A stretch of 20,458 nt of DNA from Chloroflexota bacterium (GTDB lineage: Bacteria > Chloroflexota > Ktedonobacteria > Ktedonobacterales > Ktedonobacteraceae). Position 1 is the stretch's first letter. Every line of letters begins with the position of its first letter. Position numbers and translations under genes: made by a program. The notes beneath the pieces were generated by a model that was given only the letters and a program-made list of their open reading frames with translations, had not been told where the DNA came from and did not search any database. Below are positions 1 through 7,633 of this stretch, piece by piece. The stretch spans positions 1-20,458 of the forward strand of contig VBHI01000256.1 in assembly GCA_005881495.1 (NCBI GenBank), read 5' to 3'.

Positions 1-1624
1 AGGTGATGTCGTACACGACGCGGTTGACCCCCGGCACTTCGTTGACGATGCGGTTGGAGATACGGGCCAGGATGTCTGGTGAGATGCGCGCCCAGTCTGC
101 CGTCATAAAGTCACCGGTGGTGACGGCGCGCACAGCGACGACATTGGCGTAGGTACGATAATCTCCCATGACGCCGACGCTTTGCAGCGGCGTCAAGACG
201 GCGAAGGCCTGGCCGAGTTCGCGGTAGATGCCGGCGCGGCGGATCTCTTCGATGACGATGGCGTCGGCGGCGCGCAGGGTTGCCAGGCGTTCCTCATCAA
301 CGGCGCCGATGACGCGTATTGCCAGGCCGGGACCCGGGAAGGGATGACGCCAGACCCATTCTCCGGGCAGGCCAAGAGCCAGACCTATCTCGCGCACCTC
401 ATCTTTGAAGAGGAAGCGCAGGGGCTCAATCAGCTTGAGGGACATATCTTCGGGCAATCCACCCACGTTATGATGCGTCTTAATGCGTGTGGCGGTGGAG
501 GCGGTGTCGTGGCTGGTACTCTCGATCACGTCGGGGTAAAGGGTGCCCTGGGCCAGGAAGGTGATGGGCCCACCCTGCTGCTCCAGGCGCCGAGCCTCTT
601 CCTCGAAAACGCGAATGAACTCTTCACCGATGATCCTGCGTTTCTGCTCGGGATCGACGACATGGGCCAGGCGGGCCAGGAAACGCTGACGCGCATCGAC
701 AACGACGAGCGGGATATGCAGGTGATCGCTGAAAGTACCAGTGACCTGCTCGCGTTCGCCTGCTCGCAGACAGCCAGTATCGACGAAAATGCAGGTGAGC
801 TGACTGCCTATGGCATGGTGAACAAGCAAGGCCGCGACGGCTGAATCGACGCCGCCTGAAAGGCCACAAATTACCCGCCCATCACCTACCTGTTTGGATA
901 TCTGCGCGGTTGTTTCTTCAATGACTGAGCCAGGAGTCCAGGAAGGCTCGCAGTTACAGATACGGTAGAGGAAGTTGCGAATGATCCGGGTACCCTGCGG
1001 GGTATGGGTCACTTCTGGATGAAATTGCAGCCCAACCAGGCCTCCTGGATGTGCGATAGCCGCCACGGAAGTACTCCCGGTACTGGCAAGGACGACAAAA
1101 CCGGCCGGCAGCACGTCTACGCTATCACCATGACTCATCCAGACAGGTAGGCGTACAGGATGGGGCACTGCTTCAGATAGCGGTCCCAACGGGTCGGTCC
1201 GGGTAGGAGAACTATCGATCCCTGCAAAAATACGGAAGGTTTGCCAGTCGCGTGCTGCGGCGGGCAGCACTTCGATAGTGGCGGGGGCGTACTCGCGTTG
1301 TCCACTAAAGTGGGCGACATGGCCGCCGAGCTGTTGGGCCAGCAAGTGCATGCCATAGCAGATACCAAGAACGGGTAAGCCGCTGTGCAGGATAGCCGGG
1401 TCACAGAGGGGCGCTTGCTCATCGTACACGCTCGATGGGCCGCCAGAGAGGATGAAGCCCTTGATGTCAAGGTGCGGATTCTGTTGGAGCTGCGCCAGGG
1501 TAGTAGTCGCGGGCACAAGTTCGCTATACACGCGACATTCGCGCACGCGGCGGGTAATCAGCCGACTATATTGAGAGCCAAAATCAAGAACGATGATCGC
1601 CTGCCGGCGTTCCGAGGAGTGCAT
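1..1624 (-). CDS. guaA: GMP synthase (glutamine-hydrolysing), 3' end outside window
   Basis: Makes GMP from XMP, ATP and glutamine in the cytoplasm, the last step of de novo guanine nucleotide synthesis. Reading the minus strand from 1624 gives about 541 codons without a stop. The N-terminal class I glutamine amidotransferase domain shows [10 protein letters not shown] near residue 14, the nucleophile in LGICYGMH (Cys89) and the His/Glu pair in FHPEVTHT near 205. The ATP pyrophosphatase domain follows with the P-loop SGGVDSAVA near 257, and the C-terminal dimerisation domain has [12 protein letters not shown] and NRVVYDIT. The family normally ends about ten residues after VVYDIT, so only the last residues are missing. 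The ATG at 1622-1624 is preceded by AGAAGGGG. The SDR gene ends 46 bases upstream on the same strand, so the two may be cotranscribed. Assignment is firm. Confidence 0.97.
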   Translation of the reverse strand, partial: MHSSERRQAIIVLDFGSQYSRLITRRVRECRVYSELVPATTTLAQLQQNPHLDIKGFILSGGPSSVYDEQAPLCDPAILHSGLPVLGICYGMHLLAQQLGGHVAHFSGQREYAPATIEVLPAAARDWQTFRIFAGIDSSPTRTDPLGPLSEAVPHPVRLPVWMSHGDSVDVLPAGFVVLASTGSTSVAAIAHPGGLVGLQFHPEVTHTPQGTRIIRNFLYRICNCEPSWTPGSVIEETTAQISKQVGDGRVICGLSGGVDSAVAALLVHHAIGSQLTCIFVDTGCLRAGEREQVTGTFSDHLHIPLVVVDARQRFLARLAHVVDPEQKRRIIGEEFIRVFEEEARRLEQQGGPITFLAQGTLYPDVIESTSHDTASTATRIKTHHNVGGLPEDMSLKLIEPLRFLFKDEVREIGLALGLPGEWVWRHPFPGPGLAIRVIGAVDEERLATLRAADAIVIEEIRRAGIYRELGQAFAVLTPLQSVGVMGDYRTYANVVAVRAVTTGDFMTADWARISPDILARISNRIVNEVPGVNRVVYDIT

Positions 1625-1670
1625 AGCTATCGCCCCTTCTGCATGTAATTACAGGTTACATTGACGTCTA

Positions 1671-2432
1671 TTAGCCGCGCGGTCCGCCTGCTACGTAGAT
1701 GATCTGGCCGCTGACAAAACCGGCTTCATCAGAACTTAGGAAACAGATGACGTTGGCGACATCTCGTGGCTGTCCAATGCGACGTACTGGTATGACCTTA
1801 GAAGCCTCGGCGATTCTATGTTCGTGATCGATGCCCTGGCGACGGGCAGTGGCGCGAGTCATTTCTGTGTCAATAAAGCCGGGAGCGACGGCATTGACCG
1901 TGATACCAAATGGACCAAGCTCGATAGCTAAGGTGCGCGTAAATCCTTGCAAGCCAGCTTTGGCGGAGGAATAGTTCGCCTGGCCACGATTGCCAAGAGC
2001 AGAAGTCGAAGAGAGTGAGACGATGCGCCCATACTTCTGCTCCACCATGTATTTCTGCGCGGCACGGCTACAAAGGAACGCTCCCTTGAGATGCACATTC
2101 ATGACGGCATCCCACTCATCCTCGGACATTTTAAAGAGCATATTATCACGTACGACTCCCGCATTGTTGACGAGAATGTCCAGGCGTCCGAAGCGGCTGG
2201 CGGTCTGCTCCATGGCTTCATTTACCATTGCGCCGTCGGTTACATTGCAGGCCACGATGAGGCTTTCTAAGCCAAGGCGGTCCAACTCAGCCGACACTTG
2301 TTGGCAGCCTTCTGTGTTTATATCGGCAAGCGCAACACGCGCTCCTTCTTCCGCCATGCGGAGGGCTGTCGCGGCTCCGATTCCTCTACTTGCGCCTGTG
2401 ACAAAGGCTACACGACCTTCTAGCCGTCCCAT
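1671..2432 (-). CDS. SDR-family NAD(P)-dependent oxidoreductase (FabG-like)
   Basis: Short-chain dehydrogenase of the 3-oxoacyl-ACP reductase (FabG) type; the real substrate cannot be read from sequence. Counting from an upstream in-frame start at 2450, the Rossmann motif TGASRGIG is at 18-25, NNAG at 95-98, and the catalytic set is Asn118, Ser147, Tyr160 and Lys164 (YSSAK). I prefer the internal ATG at 2430-2432 (MGRLEGRVAF): GAGGAG lies about ten bases before it, while the upstream start has no ribosome site. This gives 253 aa, a normal length. It reads toward guaA with a 46-base gap. No other fatty-acid gene is nearby, so a role in fatty acid synthesis is not supported; a general ketoreductase is the safe call. 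Confidence 0.92.
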   Translation of the reverse strand: MGRLEGRVAFVTGASRGIGAATALRMAEEGARVALADINTEGCQQVSAELDRLGLESLIVACNVTDGAMVNEAMEQTASRFGRLDILVNNAGVVRDNMLFKMSEDEWDAVMNVHLKGAFLCSRAAQKYMVEQKYGRIVSLSSTSALGNRGQANYSSAKAGLQGFTRTLAIELGPFGITVNAVAPGFIDTEMTRATARRQGIDHEHRIAEASKVIPVRRIGQPRDVANVICFLSSDEAGFVSGQIIYVAGGPRG

Positions 2433-2524
2433 GTGTAGTTTGCTCCTCATTACTAAAGAGATGCTGCATCATTGCAGCCTAAAATCGACGGGTGTAGTGG
2501 CCTTCCGCCCCTGGGCCCTCAAGG

Positions 2525-2648
2525 GTAGGTATTTTGTGAAACGAGCAGCGTCCTATTCCCCTGCCCACCATGGGCGACGCAAGCGTCCCCTCTCCACTCC
2601 TCACCTCTCCCGCCCCTACGACTATGACGATCTGCCCCAAATACCTAC
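2525..2648. repeat. Module A: C-rich repeat bounded by 10-bp inverted repeats
   Basis: The ends GTAGGTATTT (2525-2534) and AAATACCTAC (2639-2648) are exact reverse complements. The interior from 2556 to 2640 matches module B at 2900-3015 with indels, sharing TTCCCCTGCCC, ATGGGCGACGC and ACCTCTCCCGCCCCTACGA. AGGTATTTTGT also recurs at 2772-2782. This is compatible with a small non-autonomous element, but no target duplication was identified. Confidence 0.6.
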
Positions 2649-2721
2649 TGTTGAAAGCCGCCCCTGGGGCGCGATAATGCTGTTTAACAAATTGATGAGG
2701 GGATGTGGTGGATTTCCCCGA

Positions 2722-2759
2722 GGGCCGATAAATCGGCGATAGGCGCGATAAATCGGCCC
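2722..2759. repeat. Palindromic REP-like unit ending in CCCCTAC
   Basis: GGGCCGAT (2722-2729) is the reverse complement of ATCGGCCC (2752-2759), with a nested GCCGAT-AA-ATCGGC and a second CGATAAATCGG inside. It is followed by CCCCTAC, the end shared by the palindromes at 4852 and 5832. Confidence 0.6.
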
Positions 2760-2899
2760 CTACGGTTGGCCCAGGTATTTTGTTAAAGGGCATAATCGGG
2801 CCCCTACATTAATGACTTGAGTATATCACATCCTGGAGTAGAGGCCAGGTTGATCATGTCTCATGCGAGGTGGGGACTCTTGGGTCGCCTTGTGTCTTG

Positions 2900-3015
2900 T
2901 TCCCCTGCCCCTATGGGCGACGCTGCCTTCATCATCCCCCGGATGCGGCTGCATCCCCACTCCACTCCGCACCTCTCCCGCCCCTACGAATGCGACGAAT
3001 GCGATGATCTGCTCC
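2900..3015. repeat. Module B: diverged second copy of the C-rich repeat
   Basis: Shares ordered blocks with module A: TTCCCCTGCCC, ATGGGCGACGC, CTCCACTCC, CACCTCTCCCGCCCCTACGA, then GATGATCTGCTCC against GACGATCTGCCCC. It has an extra segment with the small hairpin GGATGC-ggct-GCATCC at 2941-2956 that is absent from module A. Confidence 0.6.
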
Positions 3016-3067
3016 AAAAAACCTATTGTGGGGGGGGTCAGGGGTTGCTCTTGCCCTTATGGTGTTG

Positions 3068-3076
3068 TGATATACT
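3068..3076 (+). promoter_or_regulatory. Extended -10 promoter for the glycosyltransferase gene
   Basis: TGATATACT fits the extended -10 pattern TGnTATAnT. Possible -35 hexamers TTGCTC (3045-3050) and TTGCCC (3051-3056) have poor spacing, which suits an extended -10 promoter. The ribosome site AGAGG (3094-3098) precedes the ATG at 3109. Confidence 0.5.
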
Positions 3077-3108
3077 TTGTTTTAAAAGACTTTAGAGGTT
3101 AATTTACT

Positions 3109-4422
3109 ATGATAGAGTTAGACGGAGCCATCTCCCCAAATAACACGATGTTTGTACTCCTGTGTTTTGAAGGGCCTGATGTTTATTCTACCGCCGGGGG
3201 TTTAGGTACGCGCGTCACAGAATTGAGCGAAGCCCTGGCCCAATTAGGCTACACCACCCACCTTATTTTCATTGGCGCCCCCGATAAACCCAGTGAAGAA
3301 GTGCGCGTTGACGGCCGCCTGATACTCAAGCGCTGGTCACAATGGCTCAGCACATACTATCCCAATGGCGTCTATGACGGCGAAGAGTCAAAGCTGAAGG
3401 ACTACAACGATAGCGTCCCACTGCATATTTATCATGATATTGTGCGCCCGGCACAGGCCGAGGGCAAAACAGTGGTCATTATGGGTGAGGACTGGCATAC
3501 ATCCGAAACAATATGCCGCATCTCTGACCTGTTATACTGGTATGGGCTGCGGCATAAAGTCTTGATATTGTGGAACCTGAACAGCCTGATGTCCTTGCAC
3601 CGCATCAACTGGGGGCGACTCAGCTTCGTCTCGACGCTGTGCACGGTCAGTAAGTACATGAAGCACAAGATGTGGGACTACGGGGTCAACCCGCTTGTCA
3701 TCCCCAATGGCATTCCCGCACGGCATCTCACGCCAGTTAATCCAAAGGATGTGAAACGCTTGCGCGAGATTGTTCGCCAGGGTGATCCGCGCCACCTCTT
3801 CTGCTTTAAGATCGGGCGCTTTGATCCCGACAAACGCTGGATTATGGCTGTAGAGGCCGTGGCGCGTCTCAAGCACAGCGGCCATCCGGTCTCTCTCTTT
3901 GTACGCGGTGGTATAGAGCCACACGGGGCCGAAGTCCTACTTCACGCCTATCACCTGGGCCTGACTATCAAAGATGTCGTGGCCAGCCGTCCGAACTTGA
4001 AACAATGCATGGATACCATTTCAAAGGCTGGCACCGCCGACATTTATAACCTGCGTTTCTTCCTCCCCGAAGATTTTGTGCGTACCACCTACGCCGCCGC
4101 GGATGTTACGCTGGCGAATAGCGGCCACGAGCCCTTCGGCCTGGTCGCTCTCGAAGCCATGGCGGCAGGAGGGATCGCCGTCACTGGCAGTACAGGCGAG
4201 GATTACGCTATCTCGTTTGAGAATGCTATCGTCACTGAAACAGATGATCCGGATGAGATTGTGGGGTATCTCCTTCACTTGCGCCGCCATCCAGAAGAGC
4301 AGGAGCGCATCCGCTCCACCGGTCGCAGTACGGCAGCGCAGTTCCTGTGGGACCAGGTCATCGAAAATCTTGTGGGAAAACTAGAGTTTCTGGCACGCAA
4401 ACAGGGTATCGAGTTAAGCTGA
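3109..4422 (+). CDS. GT-B fold glycosyltransferase (GT4/GT5-like)
   Basis: Retaining glycosyltransferase with a GT-B fold that transfers sugar from an activated nucleotide sugar; the acceptor is unknown. The 437-aa protein has the N-terminal nucleotide-sugar loop AGGLGTRVTELSEAL (29-43), typical of glycogen-synthase-like and GT4 enzymes. It has KIGRFDPDKRW near 235-245, where the second domain begins, and the E-x7-E signature in EPFGLVALEAMAAGG (about 341-349). There is no signal peptide or membrane segment, so it should be cytosolic. An extended -10 promoter and AGAGG lie just upstream, supporting the start at 3109; Met14 is a weaker alternative. No polysaccharide or trehalose gene is adjacent, so the pathway remains open. 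Length and motifs look intact. Confidence 0.88.
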   Translation: MIELDGAISPNNTMFVLLCFEGPDVYSTAGGLGTRVTELSEALAQLGYTTHLIFIGAPDKPSEEVRVDGRLILKRWSQWLSTYYPNGVYDGEESKLKDYNDSVPLHIYHDIVRPAQAEGKTVVIMGEDWHTSETICRISDLLYWYGLRHKVLILWNLNSLMSLHRINWGRLSFVSTLCTVSKYMKHKMWDYGVNPLVIPNGIPARHLTPVNPKDVKRLREIVRQGDPRHLFCFKIGRFDPDKRWIMAVEAVARLKHSGHPVSLFVRGGIEPHGAEVLLHAYHLGLTIKDVVASRPNLKQCMDTISKAGTADIYNLRFFLPEDFVRTTYAAADVTLANSGHEPFGLVALEAMAAGGIAVTGSTGEDYAISFENAIVTETDDPDEIVGYLLHLRRHPEEQERIRSTGRSTAAQFLWDQVIENLVGKLEFLARKQGIELS

Positions 4423-4593
4423 AATCCATCCCTGCAACGCCGACGTGCTGGATAAATCCGCAACGTGCTGGATAAATCCGCACTCTACAGCGCGTCTACT
4501 TTCAGTCAGCAGGGATGCAAGGAAGTACTTGAAAGCCATCCCTGCAACGACGCTAGCGCGTCTACTTTCAGTCAGCAGGGATGCAAGGAAGTA
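4421..4593. repeat. Nested direct and inverted repeats downstream of the glycosyltransferase
   Basis: Three repeat types are interleaved. ACGTGCTGGATAAATCCGCA is repeated in tandem at 4443-4462 and 4463-4482. A 39-base unit beginning AGCGCGTCTACTTTC recurs exactly at 4489-4527 and 4555-4593. GAAAnCCATCCCTGCAACG occurs at 4421-4439 and 4531-4549. CATCCCTGC (4427-4435, 4537-4545) is the reverse complement of GCAGGGATG (4509-4517, 4575-4583), so each half can fold into a hairpin. No run of T follows, so a simple terminator is not clear. Confidence 0.85.
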
Positions 4594-4666
4594 GCTGAAC
4601 CCGGTTAAGAACTGGTTAAGATTGTGGGAGTATGGTACTAGTTTTGTGCGCCTCATCTCCTAAAAA

Positions 4667-4701
4667 TTGACGTTGCTGAGTCTATTCAGGTAGACTCAGC
4701 A
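4667..4701 (+). promoter_or_regulatory. Promoter overlapped by an 11-bp perfect palindrome (operator candidate)
   Basis: TTGACG (4667-4672) and TAGACT (4691-4696) form a -35/-10 pair with an 18-base spacer. The arms TGCTGAGTCTA (4674-4684) and TAGACTCAGCA (4691-4701) are exact reverse complements around a 6-base loop, so the palindrome covers the spacer and the -10. With no T-tract after it, an operator for a dimeric repressor is more likely than a terminator. The next gene starts 46 bases downstream. Confidence 0.5.
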
Positions 4702-4746
4702 GAGTAAAGGTACTGTACTGTACGTCTGTTTAGGGATGAGGTAAGT

Positions 4747-5751
4747 ATGCCACGTTTTCACTCACTGCGGTTAACGCAAGAGATCGACGACCAGGTATTA
4801 ACAGGAGAGCAAGACCACAAGGTTCCAGGGCGACCACAGGCCCCAGCCCCCGGGCGACCACAAGGGTCGCCCCTACCATGGACGAATGGGCATGAGCAAT
4901 GGGAGAGGACCACCGACGAGTTTACCACGATTTCCGACGTTGGCGCCAGGGTGACCACAGGCCCCAGCGGGGTGAGAAACGCTGAGCAGTTGAACGTTCT
5001 GTTGGGCCTGCCCCCTGTTACCTCTACGAACGGGCGCGTCGTGCGTATCCCTGGCAATGGCATGCGGAAACGTGCATCAGCAAATGCAGAGGGTTTGCCG
5101 AGTGTTTCACCTTCGCTGTCCCCTCGCCTGCGCCACAGCATCGTTTTTGGCACGATCTTGCTGGTGATGCTGATGACATTGCTTTTTCTGACGCCCCTGG
5201 CCGGCGGGCAGGGACGTTTTGCCTTCTTTCAGAGTGTGAGCGATTGGGTTCATGCACAGCAAATGAACTGGCATTTCCAGGCACATCTGGCCCAGGTTGC
5301 GCAGAATGATCCCACGCAGAACAATCTCCAGCCCATGACTCTGCAACCCATGACACTACCTACAAGCGCCTATGTTGCCATTGCGCGACAGGATGCCATC
5401 AACGCGGGTATCTCGCCAGACTATTTCACACGCCAGATCAATCTGGAAAGCGGTTTTAACCCTAACGCCTCCTCTCCGTCCGGGGCGGTGGGTATTGCTC
5501 AATTTTTACCTAGCACTGCTGCGGGGTTAGGTATAAATCCCTGGAACCCCAACGAGGCACTGAATGCAGCCGCGAAGCTGATGGCTAGCTACGCGAAGAA
5601 CTATGGCGGAGACTATGCGAAGGCGCTCGCGGCCTATAACGGAGGCTCCGGGACGTTGCAATATGCTCTTAATGCTTGTGGCGCTGCCAACTGGATGAAT
5701 TGTTTGCCGGGTGAGACTCGTAATTATATTCGGCTTATTATGGGGATTTAG
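4747..5751 (+). CDS. Membrane-anchored lytic transglycosylase (SLT domain)
   Basis: Predicted peptidoglycan lytic transglycosylase that cleaves MurNAc-GlcNAc bonds outside the membrane. The 334-aa protein has a Pro/Gly-rich N-terminal region (1-130), one membrane segment (about 131-152, SIVFGTILLVMLMTLLFL), a linker with the short repeat QPMTLQPMTL (195-204), and a C-terminal SLT domain. The catalytic Glu is in INLESGFNP (Glu234), followed by SGAVGIAQFLPST (245-257) and AAYNGG (295-300). A type II topology puts the enzyme outside. GAGG lies five bases before the ATG. Residues about 28-43 (PGRPQAP, PGRPQGSP) are encoded by the dispersed GGGCGACC palindrome, so the N terminus probably grew by repeat insertion. 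The gene is preceded by a palindrome-overlapped promoter. Confidence 0.9.
   Translation: MPRFHSLRLTQEIDDQVLTGEQDHKVPGRPQAPAPGRPQGSPLPWTNGHEQWERTTDEFTTISDVGARVTTGPSGVRNAEQLNVLLGLPPVTSTNGRVVRIPGNGMRKRASANAEGLPSVSPSLSPRLRHSIVFGTILLVMLMTLLFLTPLAGGQGRFAFFQSVSDWVHAQQMNWHFQAHLAQVAQNDPTQNNLQPMTLQPMTLPTSAYVAIARQDAINAGISPDYFTRQINLESGFNPNASSPSGAVGIAQFLPSTAAGLGINPWNPNEALNAAAKLMASYAKNYGGDYAKALAAYNGGSGTLQYALNACGAANWMNCLPGETRNYIRLIMGI
4852..4872. repeat. GGGCGACC palindrome inside the transglycosylase gene
   Basis: GGGCGACC (4852-4859) and GGTCGCCC (4865-4872) form an 8-bp stem with loop ACAAG, followed by CCTAC. A partial copy GGGCGACCACAGGCCCCAG starts at 4828, and a GGTGACCACAGGCCCCAG piece recurs near 4950. 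All are read in frame as codons of the gene at 4747. Confidence 0.7.
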
Positions 5752-5831
5752 GTTTACCGCACGCCGCGTTCCGGAGCCATACTATGCCGCTATTGGCTGT
5801 CCGCAGCAGTCCAGACACCACCCCCCCCATT

Positions 5832-5851
5832 GGGTGACCCAAGGGTCACCC
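5832..5851. repeat. GGGTGACCC palindrome, intergenic copy
   Basis: GGGTGACCC (5832-5840) and GGGTCACCC (5843-5851) are exact reverse complements separated by AA, followed by CTAC. It is the same architecture as the copies at 2722 and 4852. It lies between the transglycosylase and methyltransferase genes and could act as a hairpin. Confidence 0.7.
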
Positions 5852-6002
5852 CTACTATAGTCCGAGGTGCCGGGGCTGATTGTTGGTTGGGCCAGGAAGG
5901 GGGGGCCTTTATTGGGTGCTCGGTATTTTTGGGAGATATGGAGTAAAAGACCTCGGAGACGACAAGAACAATCGAAGAGAGCAGAAAGGAAACCACCTCC
6001 TC

Positions 6003-6827
6003 ATGACTGCCGAAAACACATCTCAACCAGGTGATCTGAATGAAGAAACGCGCAGCATTTGGGACCAGAAAGCTGCATTTTGGGACGATAAAATGGGCGA
6101 CGGCAACGACTTCCAGCGTATCCTCACTGGTCCCGCAAGTGAACGACTCCTCAATTTGCAACCCGGTGAAACCGTCATCGAGATCGCCAGTGGCAATGGA
6201 GTCTTCACTCGCCGCATGGCCCAACTTGGGGTCCACGTCATCGCTACTGACTTCAGTGAGCAATTTCTTGAACGTGCCCGCGCCCGTCCCTCCGAATATA
6301 CCGGCAGCATCGAATACCATCACCTCGATGCCACCCGTGAGGACCAGATCGTCGCTTTCGGGAAGCAGCGCTTCGATGCCGCTGTCTGCAATATGGCCAT
6401 CATGGACATGGCCGAGATCGATCCTCTTATGCGGGGCATTCGTCAGGTCGTCAAGCCGGGTGGACGCTTTGTATTCTCCCTCACTCACCCCTGTTTCAAC
6501 CACACCGGTATCACCTTCTGTGTCGAGGAAGCTCCGCTCAATGGCAACCTCGTCACCACTCACTCTATCAAAATCGCGCAATATCTGCACTCTCGCCCAC
6601 AGAAAGGCGTCGGCATGCTCGGCGAACCTATCCCTCACTACTACTTCGACCGTCCTCTGCACGTTCTCTTCAACGCCTGTTTCCGTGCTGGCCTTGTTCT
6701 GGATGGATTGGAAGAACCTGCCTTCAATCATCCTCACGATGGCTCACAGTCTGGGCGCTTGCTGAGCTGGATCAACTATCGTGAGATTCCACCTGTTCTG
6801 GTGGCTCGCCTGCGCATTCCGAACTGA
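6003..6827 (+). CDS. Class I SAM-dependent methyltransferase
   Basis: Rossmann-fold SAM methyltransferase of the Methyltransf_11/25 type; substrate unknown. From the ATG at 6003 (MTAENTSQPG) the protein is 274 aa. Motif I is VIEIASGNGVFTRRMA (58-73), the acidic residue after strand 2 is in ATDFSEQFLERAR (82-94), a motif II-like FDAAVCNMAIMDMAEI is near 123-138, and KPGGRFVFSLTHPCF near 150 matches the post-I loop of this family. An in-frame ATG at 5880 would add 41 residues, but these read through the repeat-rich spacer and look non-native. The ribosome site is weak (AGAAAGGAA is about 14 bases upstream). It is transcribed in the same direction as the isochorismatase pseudogene, with an 83-base gap. 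Confidence 0.88.
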   Translation: MTAENTSQPGDLNEETRSIWDQKAAFWDDKMGDGNDFQRILTGPASERLLNLQPGETVIEIASGNGVFTRRMAQLGVHVIATDFSEQFLERARARPSEYTGSIEYHHLDATREDQIVAFGKQRFDAAVCNMAIMDMAEIDPLMRGIRQVVKPGGRFVFSLTHPCFNHTGITFCVEEAPLNGNLVTTHSIKIAQYLHSRPQKGVGMLGEPIPHYYFDRPLHVLFNACFRAGLVLDGLEEPAFNHPHDGSQSGRLLSWINYREIPPVLVARLRIPN

Positions 6828-6910
6828 ACAGGGAAGGCAGCTTCTGAAGGAGATGTGTTAAACTTAGGGCAAATGAACGAAGTATTGAGATGCGAAAAGG
6901 AGCCTGACGT

Positions 6911-7404
6911 ATGAGCGCGGATACAGCTCTGGTAGTAATCGATGCCCAGATAGGTGTAGTGGGAGAAGCCTATCACCACGACGAGGTGCTGGATAACATC
7001 AATCTGTTGCTGGATCGTGCCCGTACCAGCGGTACGCCAGTTATTTATGTGCAGCACAATGATCCCAAAGGAGGCGAGCTGGAGCCAGGTACGCCGAAGT
7101 GGCCTATTCACCCGGCAATTGCGCCGCGCGATGGTGAGCCTGTCGTCCAGAAAGAATCACCCGATTCCTTTCATGAGACGCGTTTGCAGGCGGAGTTGGA
7201 GGCGCGCGGCATCAAACGCCTGGTCATCACCGGGGGCCAGACGCAGTAGCTAGCGATGCTCACACAACCGCGGATAGCGATACCTTGCCGGCGGAAAAAA
7301 TTATCGCGTTCTCTAACGAGACGCTGAATGGCTTCTGGGCAGGTGAGCACGAAGTGCGGGTGCAGCCAGCCAGCGAGATTCATTTTGCGGATCCGCAGAT
7401 CTGA
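6911..7404 (+). pseudogene. Isochorismatase-like cysteine hydrolase, internally deleted
   Basis: The start is good: AAAGGAG lies about eight bases before the ATG at 6911. The protein MSADTALVVIDAQ... has the family Asp (Asp11) and Lys (Lys81 in VVQKESPDSF) but stops at TAG 7247-7249 just after LVITGGQTQ. The C-terminal part continues in a different frame from 7255: DAHTTADSDTLPAEKII, then AFSNETLNGFWAGEH, ending at TGA 7402-7404. In intact relatives QTQ is followed by YCV and about twenty residues before the DAHTT block. That stretch, which carries the nucleophilic cysteine, is absent and the frame is shifted, so the gene cannot make active enzyme. The two halves otherwise look well conserved, so the damage is recent or an assembly error. 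Confidence 0.85.
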
Positions 7405-7522
7405 AGCAGATGACACGGAGGCACACTGGATAAGAGCCATTGTTGGTGTCAATTTGGGAACGAATCGCACGCTCTGGCACACTTTAGGTGATAAATAAAC
7501 GCATCAATAAAAAGTCAGCACA

Positions 7523-7571
7523 AGCACAGTGCCCGGATACGCGCGTGTTTGCTGTATCTGGGCACTGTGTT
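7523..7571. terminator. Long hairpin between convergent genes
   Basis: CACAGTGCCCGGATAC (7525-7540) pairs with GTATCTGGGCACTGTG (7554-7569), sixteen pairs with one G-T, around a 13-base loop; two more outer pairs are possible. It sits between the isochorismatase remnant (+) and the VOC gene (-), where a shared terminator is expected. There is no clear T-tract on either strand, so it could also be a remnant repeat. Confidence 0.45.
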
Positions 7572-7633
7572 CAGGAGCTGATCGCTCGCTCAATGTTTCC
7601 GAGCACCGCTCTAGCGCCACAGGACGACTTCAC

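Larger units (their letters stand above)
2433..3108. other. Repeat-rich intergenic region between divergent genes
   Basis: This 676-base spacer lies between the divergent SDR and glycosyltransferase genes. I see no credible gene in it; the open frames have no recognisable domain and follow the repeats. It holds two diverged copies of a C-rich module (2556-2640 and 2900-3015), a palindromic GGGCCGAT/ATCGGCCC unit and several CCCCTAC ends. The promoter of the glycosyltransferase is at its right edge. Confidence 0.7.

Noticed and set aside
182..844. 220-codon open frame on the plus strand
   Set aside because: Antisense to guaA, whose conserved motifs are unmistakable on the minus strand; the plus-strand protein has no family features.
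1990..2742. 250-codon plus-strand frame
   Set aside because: Antisense to the SDR gene, then runs into the repeat region; Ser/Arg-rich with no domain.
5790..6737. 315-codon minus-strand frame, as long as the methyltransferase frame
   Set aside because: It mirrors the methyltransferase, which carries all SAM-binding motifs on the plus strand; the minus product is acidic and shows no family.
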